Source: Bacteroidales bacterium (GTDB taxonomy: Bacteria > Bacteroidota > Bacteroidia > Bacteroidales > UBA932). Taken from it: a stretch of 50,259 nucleotides of DNA. The notes below the pieces were generated by a model. It was not told the DNA's origin. It saw only the letters and a list, made by a program, of their open reading frames with translations, and ran no database searches. A program made the position numbers and the translations under genes. The stretch is from the NCBI GenBank assembly GCA_017561865.1, contig JAFZBH010000001.1:1-50259 (forward strand), written 5' to 3'. Shown here piece by piece: positions 8,542 through 16,332 of the stretch (within the stretch, counting starts at the first letter, position 1; each line of letters opens with the position of its first letter).

Positions 8542-9486
8542 ATGTCTGAGACAAAAAGCGCCTGGTATTTCATCGTCAACCCCCGTGCGGGGTCGGGCAA
8601 GACGATGTCGGAGTGGGTCCCGGCCGAGCGGCTGCTCGAGCAGAAGGGCATCCCTTTCGTGACGGCGATGACCGACCACAAGAAGCACGCCATCACCCTG
8701 GCCCGCGAGGCCGCTGCCGCCGGATACCGGCGGATTGCCGCGGTGGGCGGCGACGGCTCCCTTCACGAAGTGCTGGGGGGCATCTGCAGCTGGTGCGACG
8801 AGAGCGGCACGCCCCCGGAGGAGTTCTGCCTCGCCGTCGTGCCCATCGGCTCGGGCAACGACTGGATCAAGTCCTGCGACGTGCCGGACGATGTCCAGGA
8901 GGTGATCAAGCTCCTCGCCAACGAGTCTTTCGGGCGGATGGACATCGTTCGCGCGACGAGCCGCGACGGTCGCGTGACCTATATGGCCAACTGCGCCGGC
9001 ACGGGCTTCGATTCGCACGTCTGCGAGCGGGTGAACCGCCAGAAGGAGCGCGGCCTGCGCGGGCGGATGATCTATCTCAACGCGTTGAGATACACCATTT
9101 TCCATATCAAGCCGATCTCGGTGATCGTCACCGCCGACGGGCAGGAAGTCTTCAGCGGCGAGGCCTATTCCCTGGCCCTGGGCAACGGCCCCTGGTCCGG
9201 CGGCGGGATGCGCCAGGTCCCGCTGGCGCGCAACGACGACGGGCAGCTCGACTATATGATCGTGCCCCGGGCGCGGTTGCGTAAAATCGTGAAGGAGGTG
9301 CCGCGCCTGTTCGCCGGCACGGCGCACGAGTCGGAGTTCATCCTCAGCGGGCGCTGCACGAGCCTGCAGATCGCCCCGCTCGACGAGGCCTCGGCCGACC
9401 TGGTCGAGTTCGACGGCGAGGTCGAGGGGCGCCTGCCGATGGTCATCGGCCCCACCGGTCAGCAGATCCGGGTCCTTAAAGGGTAA
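8542..9486 (+). CDS. Diacylglycerol/lipid kinase of the YegS/DagK family
   Basis: A 314-aa cytoplasmic kinase with the DAGK catalytic fold. NPRAGSGK near the N-terminus and VGGDGSLHEVLGG (GGDGT-type nucleotide-binding motif, with Ser in place of Thr) are diagnostic; VVPIGSGNDWIKS is the next conserved motif, and LALGNGPWSGGGMRQVPLARNDDGQLDYMIV the C-terminal beta domain signature. Such enzymes phosphorylate diacylglycerol, sphingoid or related lipids using ATP. Substrate cannot be told from sequence; sphingolipid or sulfonolipid bases are possible in this phylum. The ATG at 8542 is set by the promoter box 4 nt upstream. It runs convergent to obg with an 11-nt overlap of the coding ends. Confidence 0.88.
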   Translation: MSETKSAWYFIVNPRAGSGKTMSEWVPAERLLEQKGIPFVTAMTDHKKHAITLAREAAAAGYRRIAAVGGDGSLHEVLGGICSWCDESGTPPEEFCLAVVPIGSGNDWIKSCDVPDDVQEVIKLLANESFGRMDIVRATSRDGRVTYMANCAGTGFDSHVCERVNRQKERGLRGRMIYLNALRYTIFHIKPISVIVTADGQEVFSGEAYSLALGNGPWSGGGMRQVPLARNDDGQLDYMIVPRARLRKIVKEVPRLFAGTAHESEFILSGRCTSLQIAPLDEASADLVEFDGEVEGRLPMVIGPTGQQIRVLKG

Positions 9487-10468
9487 GAGCCTTCCAGAGC
9501 GTATCCTTCAGTTCCTGCAGCCCCTGCCCCGTGCTCGACGAAATGAACACGCAGGGGATCTTGCGGGGCAGATGGGGCTTGATCATCTTCTCCAGCTCCG
9601 CATCGATCAGGTCGCATTTCGTGACGGCCAGCACCCGCTGCTTGGTCAGCAGTTCGGGATTATACTGCTTCAGTTCCGACAGGAGCGTCTTGTAGGCACC
9701 GGCGATGTCCTCTTCTTCCACACTCACCAGGAAAAGCAGCACTGAGTTGCGCTCGATGTGCCGAAGGAAGCGGATGCCGATCCCCTTGCCCTCGTGGGCG
9801 CCTTCGATGATGCCCGGGATGTCCGCCATCACGAAGGAGCGGTCGTCGTAGTAGCGCACGATGCCCAGGTTGGGCTCCAGCGTCGTGAAAGCATACGATG
9901 CGATCTTCGGCTTGGCGGCCGTCAGGGTGGCGAGCAGGGTGGACTTGCCGGCGTTGGGGAAGCCTACCAGACCGACGTCGGCGAGGAGTTTGAGCTCCAG
10001 GATGAAGACCCCTTCCTCCCCCGGCTCCCCCGGCTGGGCGAAACGGGGCGTCTGCAGGGTCGCCGTCTTGAAGTTGTTGTTCCCCAGGCCCCCGCGCCCG
10101 CCGCGGCAGAGGATCCGCTCCTCCCCCGCCTCCATCATTTCGAAGAGGACCTCGTCGGTCTCGGCGTTCTTCGCCACCGTGCCGATGGGCACGTCCAGGA
10201 CGATGTCTTCGCCGTTCTTGCCGGTGCGCAGGTCGGAGCCGCCCTTGCCGCCGTCCTCGGCGTGGATGTTCTTGCGGTATTTGAGGTGGATCAGGGTCCA
10301 GAACTGCGGGTTCGCGCGCAGGATGATGTGGCCCCCGCGCCCGCCGTCGCCGCCGTCCGGTCCCCCCTTGGGGACATACTTCGCCCGGTGCAGGTGCGCG
10401 GACCCCGCTCCCCCGCTCCCCGACGCGCAGTAGATCTTGACGTAGTCTATGAAGTTGCTTTCTGCCAT
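9476..10468 (-). CDS. obg: Obg-family GTPase
   Basis: A 330-aa ribosome-associated GTPase (Obg/CgtA) needed for 50S maturation and stress control. The Gly-rich Obg domain occupies residues 1-160 (SGGAGSAHLHR, GGPDGGDGGRGG, GGKGGSDLRTGKNGED), followed by the G domain: G1 GFPNAGKST, G2/switch region ASYAFTTLEPNLG, G3 DIPGIIEGAHEGKG, G4 TKCD. There is no long C-terminal extension, as usual in Bacteroidota. A -7 box TATCTTTG (10495-10488) lies 19 nt upstream of the ATG. Confidence 0.96.
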   Translation of the reverse strand: MAESNFIDYVKIYCASGSGGAGSAHLHRAKYVPKGGPDGGDGGRGGHIILRANPQFWTLIHLKYRKNIHAEDGGKGGSDLRTGKNGEDIVLDVPIGTVAKNAETDEVLFEMMEAGEERILCRGGRGGLGNNNFKTATLQTPRFAQPGEPGEEGVFILELKLLADVGLVGFPNAGKSTLLATLTAAKPKIASYAFTTLEPNLGIVRYYDDRSFVMADIPGIIEGAHEGKGIGIRFLRHIERNSVLLFLVSVEEEDIAGAYKTLLSELKQYNPELLTKQRVLAVTKCDLIDAELEKMIKPHLPRKIPCVFISSSTGQGLQELKDTLWKALTL

Positions 10469-10487
10469 GGCATTGCTTTCTGCGAGG

Positions 10488-10495
10488 CAAAGATA
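10488..10495 (-). promoter_or_regulatory. -7 box of obg (TATCTTTG)
   Basis: Perfect TAnnTTTG on the minus strand, 19 nt before the obg start. Confidence 0.55.
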
Positions 10496-10530
10496 ACGAA
10501 AAAACCCTTTCCGCGAGCCTGCACGGAGCG

Positions 10531-11961
10531 CTAGTTCCGCTTGAGCGGAGCGCCCATCGCGGAGGCGTCCGCGGTGCCGTCTGCGTTCAGGTCGAAGACC
10601 ATAAAGTCCGGATCCTCAGGCGAATACGCCTTCCAGCCCTCGCCGGGATCGCCCGTTTTCGCGAAATTGGTCCAGCAGCTCACGACGTGCTCCGCCAGGG
10701 CCCAGTCGGCCTGGGTGAAGGGGCGGTCGCCGCGGTCCAGAGACTTGAACATATACCACAGTTCCGACGAGTGGAACGCGCCTTTCATATCGTGCGAGCC
10801 TGCTTCGTCGTCCGGCAGCGCGTGCGCGAACTGGTAGGCGTAGACCGGCTTGCCGGCGGCATTGCGCAGTTCGCAGAAGCGGCGGATGCCCGCCTCGGCG
10901 TCGCCCATGTCGTCGCGCGTGTAGCCGATCATATAGGGGATGTCCTTGATGCGCCCTTCCGTCGCCGCGGCGTCGAAACTCTCCGTGGACACGTAGCCGT
11001 CCACGACGGGCGAAGTGGCCAGGCGGGTGCGGACCCCGGTCTCGGCGGCATAGCGCGCCGCGAGGCCGAAAACCTCTTCCGTGGAAGCCGCGCGCATCTT
11101 CTCGAGCGTGTCGTAGCCCGCCCAGTCGAAGACCGCCTTCCAGGCTTCGCCGAGCAGCGTCATCGGGGAAACAGTCGGCTGCGTCGGGGCGCCGGCGGGC
11201 CGCACGGTCACGCCTCCCCCGCTCTGGATGATCGCCTTTTGGATGAGGCCGTCGGTGAGCGGTGAAGAGACGAGCGTCTTCACGCTGCCTGCGCCGGCGC
11301 TCTGCCCGAAGATCGTAATATTCTCAGGATCACCGCCGAACGCGGCGATGTTGGCGTGGATCCATTTCAGAGCCGCAATCTGGTCGAGGATGCCGTAGTT
11401 GCCGCTGACGCCGTGCGGGCTCTCCTGCGCGAGCAGCGGATGGTTGAGGAATCCGAACACGCCGAGGCGGTAGTTGACGGTGACGAGCACGACGCCCTTC
11501 TGCGCCCAGACCTTGCCGTCGAATTCGGGCTCGTAGCCCCAGCCGCCGGTGTAGGCCCCGCCGTGGATCCACATCGCCACGGGAAGCTTCTTTTCGGGCT
11601 TGCCCGGGGCGGGTGTCCATACGTTCAGGTAGAGGCAGTCTTCGCTGAATTCCGGGTCTTCCCAGTAGAATTCGCTGGTCCAGGGGTTGGACGAGTCGTG
11701 CGGAGCCTGGTACGCGCCGGGGCCGAAGGTGTCGGCCACCTTGACGCCCTCCCAGGGCACGACGGGCTGCGGTTCCTGCCAGCGGAGTTCGCCGACGGGC
11801 GGGGCCGCGAAGGGGATGCCCTTGTAGATGTAGACGCCCTTGGCGATGGATTTGACGCCCTGGATCCGGCCGCCCTCGATGTCCAGGACGGGATTGGCCG
11901 GGCTGCAGGCGGCCAGCGCCGCACCCAGCGCGACCGCCGCGAAAAGTGAATGGATACGCAT
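10531..11961 (-). CDS. Type B carboxylesterase, lipoprotein
   Basis: A 476-aa alpha/beta hydrolase of the carboxylesterase B/para-nitrobenzyl esterase family. The N-terminus (RIHSLFAAVALGAALAACS) is a lipoprotein signal with a LAAC lipobox, so the enzyme is exported and lipidated. The oxyanion-hole segment WIHGGAYTGG, the EDCLYLNVWTP signature and the nucleophile elbow FGQSAGAGS (Ser in G-x-S-x-G) are all present; a His in AFHSSELWYMF near the C-terminus is the likely catalytic His. Substrate unknown; these enzymes act on aryl, acetyl or feruloyl esters. Upstream, TACCTTGC (11993-11986) is a poor -7 box. It stands alone, with outward genes on both sides. Confidence 0.88.
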   Translation of the reverse strand: MRIHSLFAAVALGAALAACSPANPVLDIEGGRIQGVKSIAKGVYIYKGIPFAAPPVGELRWQEPQPVVPWEGVKVADTFGPGAYQAPHDSSNPWTSEFYWEDPEFSEDCLYLNVWTPAPGKPEKKLPVAMWIHGGAYTGGWGYEPEFDGKVWAQKGVVLVTVNYRLGVFGFLNHPLLAQESPHGVSGNYGILDQIAALKWIHANIAAFGGDPENITIFGQSAGAGSVKTLVSSPLTDGLIQKAIIQSGGGVTVRPAGAPTQPTVSPMTLLGEAWKAVFDWAGYDTLEKMRAASTEEVFGLAARYAAETGVRTRLATSPVVDGYVSTESFDAAATEGRIKDIPYMIGYTRDDMGDAEAGIRRFCELRNAAGKPVYAYQFAHALPDDEAGSHDMKGAFHSSELWYMFKSLDRGDRPFTQADWALAEHVVSCWTNFAKTGDPGEGWKAYSPEDPDFMVFDLNADGTADASAMGAPLKRN

Positions 11962-12020
11962 ATTTCCGGTTTTGTGGTTTCTTCTGCAAGGTACGCATTT
12001 TTGCGGAAACGGGCAAACAA

Positions 12021-12046
12021 AAGGCGCAGCTGAGATGCTGCGCCTT
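12021..12046 (-). terminator. Rho-independent terminator of the OmpA gene
   Basis: Stem aaggcgcag / ctgcgcctt (9 bp, 8-nt loop). On the minus strand it is followed by TTGTTTG after the CTT, giving a T-rich tail downstream of the OmpA gene. Confidence 0.65.
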
Positions 12047-12074
12047 AGATCTGTCGATCTCGTTCGAGATGACA
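12047..12074. repeat. REP-like palindromic element, copy 1
   Basis: Matches the pattern AGATnTnTCGA...TTCGAGATGACA. It belongs to a family with members at 26483-26510 (inverted) and 45691-45770. It lies between the OmpA stop codon and its terminator. Confidence 0.5.
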
Positions 12075-12075
12075 G

Positions 12076-13218
12076 TTATTTCACCTCGATGGTGACGATG
12101 CGGCCCTTGATGGGGGCGTCGCCCGGCATCACGTCGGCCTTGGTCTCGATGTTCTCAGCCTTGTAGCCGAACTGGTTCACGAGGACGTTCTTCACGTACT
12201 CGGCGCGCTGCTTGGACAGGCGGTCATTGGCCTCGCGGGTGCCGGTACCGAGGTCGGCGCAGCCGGTCACGAGGAGCTTCTGGTCCTTCTTGAACGTGTT
12301 CTCGGCGTAGTACTCGAGACGGGCGAGCTCGCGGCCGATGAGGGTGGCCTTGCCGAGGTCGAAGTACAGAATCTCGGGCACCATCATCACATCGGTGGCA
12401 GGCTTGGCCTCGGTGAACTGACCGTTGTTGTAGTCGTAGGTCTTGCCGTTGACGAGGTTGTCGTACTTGGCGAGCTGGCCGGCGAGGGCGGCAGCCTTTC
12501 TGTCAGCGTCGGCAAGTTTGCCGTTGGCGGCGTTGAGCTGGCTGCGAAGGTCGTCGATGGCTTTGGTGTCAGGTTTCGGGGTGACCGGACGCTTGAACCC
12601 GCGTCCGCCAAGGTCGAAGACCAGGCCGGCGGTGCCGGTGAGGAAGAAAGTGAAACGACCGCGGTTCCGGAAGTTGTTCTCGTTGGTGGAAACGCCGGAA
12701 AGGTCGATGGCCAGGCTGACGTGGTCGCCGAGACGGAACTGGTTGATCAAACCGGCACCGACGGCAAGGCCGTGACGGACGGCATTGTTATAGTTGGCGA
12801 AGATGCCGCCGCCGCGAACATAGAGAATCGGGTTCCAAACACGGTCGGCCTTGTAGTTAACAGTGTTGGCCATATTCCACATCGCATCGAGATGGGCGAG
12901 ATTGTAGTTGAACTGATTTGCACCGGCGAACCAGTTCGCCACGTCCGCTGCCGTATCCTTCAGTCCAACGTAGCCTGCGCGGAAACCGATGGCCGGAGTG
13001 AACCATTTCCCAATGTTGGCACTGATGGCCAGATTGTTGGGTGTGTTGAACTTGAGGTTGTCATACATCGAGTTGACACCTCCGCCCACGCCGATGAACC
13101 AGTTGTTGCTGCCGGGTCCGATCAGCAGATCCTTGTTGGCATCCTGCGCGTTGGCAGAAAACGGAGCAGTAAGCAGCATCGCCGCCACTGCGAGAACAGA
13201 ATAAAGTACTTTCTTCAT
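12076..13218 (-). CDS. OmpA-family outer-membrane protein
   Basis: A 380-aa protein with signal peptide (MKKVLYSVLAVAAMLLTAPFSANAQ), an N-terminal 8-stranded barrel (residues about 30-205, e.g. WFTPAIGFRAGYVGL and GLAVGAGLINQFRLGDHVSLAIDLSG), a short coiled-coil linker (IDDLRSQLNAANGKLADADRKA) and a C-terminal OmpA/MotB peptidoglycan-binding domain (ILYFDLGKATLIGRELARLEYYAE ... LSKQRAEYVKNVLVNQFGY). It anchors the outer membrane to peptidoglycan. The codon use is typical of a highly expressed gene. A perfect -7 box TAAATTTG (13259-13252) lies 33 nt upstream, and a terminator follows at 12021-12046, so the gene is monocistronic. Confidence 0.92.
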   Translation of the reverse strand: MKKVLYSVLAVAAMLLTAPFSANAQDANKDLLIGPGSNNWFIGVGGGVNSMYDNLKFNTPNNLAISANIGKWFTPAIGFRAGYVGLKDTAADVANWFAGANQFNYNLAHLDAMWNMANTVNYKADRVWNPILYVRGGGIFANYNNAVRHGLAVGAGLINQFRLGDHVSLAIDLSGVSTNENNFRNRGRFTFFLTGTAGLVFDLGGRGFKRPVTPKPDTKAIDDLRSQLNAANGKLADADRKAAALAGQLAKYDNLVNGKTYDYNNGQFTEAKPATDVMMVPEILYFDLGKATLIGRELARLEYYAENTFKKDQKLLVTGCADLGTGTREANDRLSKQRAEYVKNVLVNQFGYKAENIETKADVMPGDAPIKGRIVTIEVK

Positions 13219-13251
13219 ATAAGAATGAATATTAATAATTTCTCTTATCTA

Positions 13252-13259
13252 CAAATTTA
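13252..13259 (-). promoter_or_regulatory. -7 box of the OmpA gene (TAAATTTG)
   Basis: Perfect TAnnTTTG 33 nt before the start, in an AT-rich intergenic stretch. Confidence 0.6.
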
Positions 13260-13313
13260 CACATTTTTCCTGAAAACACCACACACTCCCGCCAAAAATA
13301 GCGAGATGCGTGG

Positions 13314-14483
13314 TCACGGTCTCCGGATGCTCAACGCGATGGCTTCGGAGTATTTGGCGCAGAACGTTGCAGCGTCCTTGACCACAAGCGCCAGATATCC
13401 CCCACCTCCGGCCCCGGGCAGCTTCCAGGCCAGCACGCCATCACAAGTCGCCCATCGCCCAATGGCGGGACGCACGGGTCCCTGGAGCATCGCCGGGAAC
13501 ATCGCGACCTGCGCCTCGAATGAGGCGCGGTAGGCAGACGCGAAGGCGGGCAGGTCTTTGTCCAATATCGCCGTCCAGCAAGTATCCGCGGCAGCGGCCA
13601 GCGCCCGGACTTTGGGTTCCGTGATGTCCTTGCCTTCGATTACCGAGCAGCCGGGTCGGCGCGGCTCCATCGGCACGAGGCAGAGATGCGCCTCCAGCCA
13701 GGAGAGCACAGCCTCGTCCTCGCAGGTTTCGATCTTCTCCGGCCAGAAGTGGTTGTCGTACCAGTGGCGGCACAGTCCGGGTACGCAGATGCCGATGGCG
13801 TCCTGCGCCCCGCTGATGATGCCGTCCTCGCGCTCCGGGTGGTTCTCGAAGCAGAACACAAGTCGCGCGAGCATTTCCGGATCCATATCCGGAAGGCGCA
13901 TCGGCCAGATGGTCTGAATCAACTTGCGCGTCGAAGTCGCCAGTCCGCAGCGCTCCCGTATCTCGAAAGTCGGCTTCAGCGAGATGGTAATGGCCCAGCC
14001 GGGGGCGTATTGGCTCACGTAGGGCTGGTCAATCCAGGTACCGGCAATGTCGAGGCGCGTGGGGATTCCGCTCGTCTGGCGTTTGAGATCGGTGGAGCTG
14101 CGGGCAGTCAGGCCGGGCTCCGGCTCGCGTTTGAGCACGATGTACTCCATCCCCCGCCGTTCGCATTCGAGTCGCTTCTCTTCGCAGGCGCCGTCTTCAT
14201 TGACGACGAGAATGTCGGGCTTCACGATGTCCAGCGTGGGCACGAAATCCATCACGCCGCTGCCGGCGTTGATGTAGGCGTCCTTGACGTAGCGGATGGC
14301 CTTCACCATAAACAGGCGCTCCTGTTCGCTGTAGACCGTCTTACGGTGTTTGTAGCCCAGGTACGTGGCGTCGCTGCCGATGCCCACGTAGAGGTCCCCG
14401 TAGGCCGCGGCCTGCTTGAAAAACTCCACGTGCCCGCTGTGCAGCAGGTCGTAGCATCCTGAAACGAATACTTTCTTTGGCAT
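13314..14483 (-). CDS. Fusion: cytidylyltransferase-like domain + GHMP kinase-like domain
   Basis: A 389-aa protein with two catalytic domains. Residues 1-135 are a nucleotidyltransferase fold with the HxGH motif (YDLLHSGHVEFF, 12-22) and a C-terminal TARSSTDLKR signature as in glycerol-3-phosphate cytidylyltransferase and HldE adenylyltransferases. Residues 140-389 are GHMP kinase-like: RLDIAGTWIDQP (143-154), CGLATSTRK (179-187), SGAQDAIG (224-231) and LPGAGGGGYLAL (355-366). The combination suggests one protein that phosphorylates a sugar or polyol and then nucleotidylates it, as HldE does with a different kinase fold; this is inference. It starts 2 nt after the nitroreductase stop and is the last gene of the hpt-adk operon. 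ATG 14483 is preferred over a TTG at 14489, which overlaps that stop. Confidence 0.8.
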   Translation of the reverse strand: MPKKVFVSGCYDLLHSGHVEFFKQAAAYGDLYVGIGSDATYLGYKHRKTVYSEQERLFMVKAIRYVKDAYINAGSGVMDFVPTLDIVKPDILVVNEDGACEEKRLECERRGMEYIVLKREPEPGLTARSSTDLKRQTSGIPTRLDIAGTWIDQPYVSQYAPGWAITISLKPTFEIRERCGLATSTRKLIQTIWPMRLPDMDPEMLARLVFCFENHPEREDGIISGAQDAIGICVPGLCRHWYDNHFWPEKIETCEDEAVLSWLEAHLCLVPMEPRRPGCSVIEGKDITEPKVRALAAAADTCWTAILDKDLPAFASAYRASFEAQVAMFPAMLQGPVRPAIGRWATCDGVLAWKLPGAGGGGYLALVVKDAATFCAKYSEAIALSIRRP

Positions 14484-14485
14484 AC

Positions 14486-15124
14486 TCAAATAGTCAGGTC
14501 TTCGACCTGAAGTTTGGGGACGTAGTGGACGCCGTCTTCGCGGTAGTAATTAAGATTGTCCCCTTCGTGCACTGGGACGAGTTCGATCTTTTCTGCGGGC
14601 TTGCCGACGGCGAGTACGCAGATGGGTTCGTACGGGAGGGTGAGCGCCTGCTGGATGGGCTCGCGGTCGAAATTGCGGATGATGATGCCGCCGAGGCCCA
14701 TCTCGACGGCTTTGAGCAGCATGCTCTGCAGGGAAATGCCGAGGTCGATGTCGATGCCCGGGTTTTCCGGGACGGTGCTGCAGACGATGATGAAGGCTTC
14801 AGGCTCGGTGCCCGGGAAGGGCAAATGCAGTTCGGGCAGTCCCCTGCCCAGCCTGATATGCTGACCCACGGCGTCGGCTTCCGGGCCCTTGACGACGGGC
14901 CGGAAACGGAGCCGCTGGAGGTTGACGCCGGAGGCGACTTTGGGGTTCACCCCGATCATCGCGTCGAGCTGGCGGCGGTGGACGACGTAAGATTTGTCGT
15001 AGCCGCGGTAGCTGCGGTTATGCAGCAGGAGGGTGTCCAGGGCGGGACGCCGGGGAGTCTGCTTTTTCCCGGCGTCCCGCCCGAACACTTCTTCGTAGCG
15101 TTTTTCGAGGTAGTTGTCGGCCAT
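14486..15124 (-). CDS. Nitroreductase family protein
   Basis: A 212-aa FMN-dependent oxidoreductase fold. LDTLLLHNRSYRGYDKSYVVHRRQLDAMIGVNPKVASGVNLQRLRF matches the N-terminal nitroreductase signature (RRSxRxF, later PSaxNxQ-type FMN contacts, here ASGVNLQ). LGISLQSMLLKAVEMGLGGIIIRNFDREPIQQALTLP with ICVLAVGKPAE is the usual C-terminal half. Physiological substrate unknown. Its ATG overlaps the adk stop (ATGA), so it is translationally coupled with the purine gene upstream. Confidence 0.85.
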   Translation of the reverse strand: MADNYLEKRYEEVFGRDAGKKQTPRRPALDTLLLHNRSYRGYDKSYVVHRRQLDAMIGVNPKVASGVNLQRLRFRPVVKGPEADAVGQHIRLGRGLPELHLPFPGTEPEAFIIVCSTVPENPGIDIDLGISLQSMLLKAVEMGLGGIIIRNFDREPIQQALTLPYEPICVLAVGKPAEKIELVPVHEGDNLNYYREDGVHYVPKLQVEDLTI

Positions 15125-16254
15125 CAGGCGATGGTGTCCATCTTGGCCAGCACGCGGGCGCGGTTCTCCTCGATGGTGCCGCCGTCCACGTCCACCTCCC
15201 AGTATTTGCCGGCCTTCTTGTAGTAGTCGATCAGGGGCTCGGTCTGGCTGTGGTAGGTGCGGATGCGGTTGGCGATGATCTCGTCGTTGGCGTCGTCGGC
15301 GCGGCCCTCGATGACGGCCCGGCCGCGGATGCGCTGGTAGATCATTTCGTCGTCGATCATCAGGCCCACGACGGCGGTGACTTCCTCGCCGCGCTTGGCG
15401 AGGATCTTGTCGAGGTCGGCGGCCTGCGTGAGGTTGCGCGGGAAGCCGTCAAGCAGGAATCCGTCCACATTCTTGACGGTGTCGAAGGCGTTCTCGATCA
15501 TCCCTTCCACGACGGAGTCGGGCACGAGCGAGCCGGCGTCGATGAGGCTCTTGGCCTGCTTGCCGAGCTCGGTGCCAGCGGCGATCTCCGCGCGGAGCAG
15601 CTCGCCGGTGGATATGTGCTTGAGGTTGTATTTCTGGGCGATGGCGCCTGCCTGGGTGCCCTTGCCGGCGCCCGGCGGACCGAAGAGGATGTAGTACTTC
15701 ATTTTATCGTCGATTACGTAGATGTCCCTGATGTTGCGGCCGAGCTCGTTGTAGTCGAGTCCGAAGCCGACGATGAAGGCGTTGGGGATCTCCATCCCGA
15801 CGTAGTCCAGCTTCACCGGCTTGTCGTAGACGTCGGGCTTGAGGAGCAGGGTGCAGATCTTGACTTCGGCGGCCCCTTCCTTGTCGAGGAGCATTTCCTT
15901 GAGGGCTACGATGGTGTTGCCGGTGTCCACGATGTCTTCGCAGATGATGACGCGGCGGCCCTTGACGCTGTCGGTCAGGCCCATCACGTTGAGCACCGTG
16001 CCGGTGGACGTGGTGCCCTGGTAGGAGGACATCTTGATGGAGATGACCTGGCAGGGGAAGTCGATGCGCTGGAGGAGTTCGCCGGTGAACGGGATGGAAC
16101 CGTTGAGCACGCACAGGATAACGGGGATGTCCTGGCAGCCGTTGAAATCGGCATTGAGTTCGCGGGCCACGCCGTCGATGGCGTCGAGAATGCGCTCGTG
16201 GCGGATGTAAGGCTTGAACGTCTTGTCGTAGAGACGGATTTTTTCGTCCTTCAT
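15124..16254 (-). CDS. hpt-adk: Hypoxanthine phosphoribosyltransferase-adenylate kinase fusion
   Basis: One uninterrupted frame of 376 aa. The N-terminal 183 residues are a purine phosphoribosyltransferase: ILCVLNGSIPF, the PRPP loop VIICEDIVDTGNT and FIVGFGLDYNELGRNIRDIYVID, all as in Hpt. Residue 185 is the Met that would start a free-standing adenylate kinase: MKYYILFGPPGAGKGTQ (P-loop), STGELLRAEI, LLDGFPRNLTQA (NMP-binding) and a short lid. The junction reads YVIDDKMKYYILFGPPG with no stop. Hpt salvages hypoxanthine/guanine to IMP/GMP; Adk balances AMP/ADP/ATP. The short-lid Adk lacks Zn cysteines. Internal initiation at the Met codon ending at 15702 could also give free Adk. First gene of an operon with the nitroreductase. 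Confidence 0.88.
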   Translation of the reverse strand: MKDEKIRLYDKTFKPYIRHERILDAIDGVARELNADFNGCQDIPVILCVLNGSIPFTGELLQRIDFPCQVISIKMSSYQGTTSTGTVLNVMGLTDSVKGRRVIICEDIVDTGNTIVALKEMLLDKEGAAEVKICTLLLKPDVYDKPVKLDYVGMEIPNAFIVGFGLDYNELGRNIRDIYVIDDKMKYYILFGPPGAGKGTQAGAIAQKYNLKHISTGELLRAEIAAGTELGKQAKSLIDAGSLVPDSVVEGMIENAFDTVKNVDGFLLDGFPRNLTQAADLDKILAKRGEEVTAVVGLMIDDEMIYQRIRGRAVIEGRADDANDEIIANRIRTYHSQTEPLIDYYKKAGKYWEVDVDGGTIEENRARVLAKMDTIA

Positions 16255-16284
16255 TTTGGGTGGTGTTTGTTGCTTTTGTTGGGC

Positions 16285-16312
16285 CGAATTTACGAAATTT
16301 TTGGTAATTTTG
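16285..16312. promoter_or_regulatory. Divergent back-to-back -7 boxes, hpt-adk / HHH protein
   Basis: Minus-strand TAAATTCG (16292-16285) serves hpt-adk; plus-strand TAATTTTG (16305-16312) serves the HHH protein. They are 12 bp apart. Confidence 0.55.
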
Positions 16313-16332
16313 GGCAGAAACTTGAGTTTGCT

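Noticed and set aside
15250..16330. Long plus-strand open frame antisense to hpt-adk, joined to the HHH gene
   Set aside because: Composition-driven shadow of the GC-rich hpt-adk gene; translation lacks family motifs, and the promoter and signal peptide place the real start at 16333.
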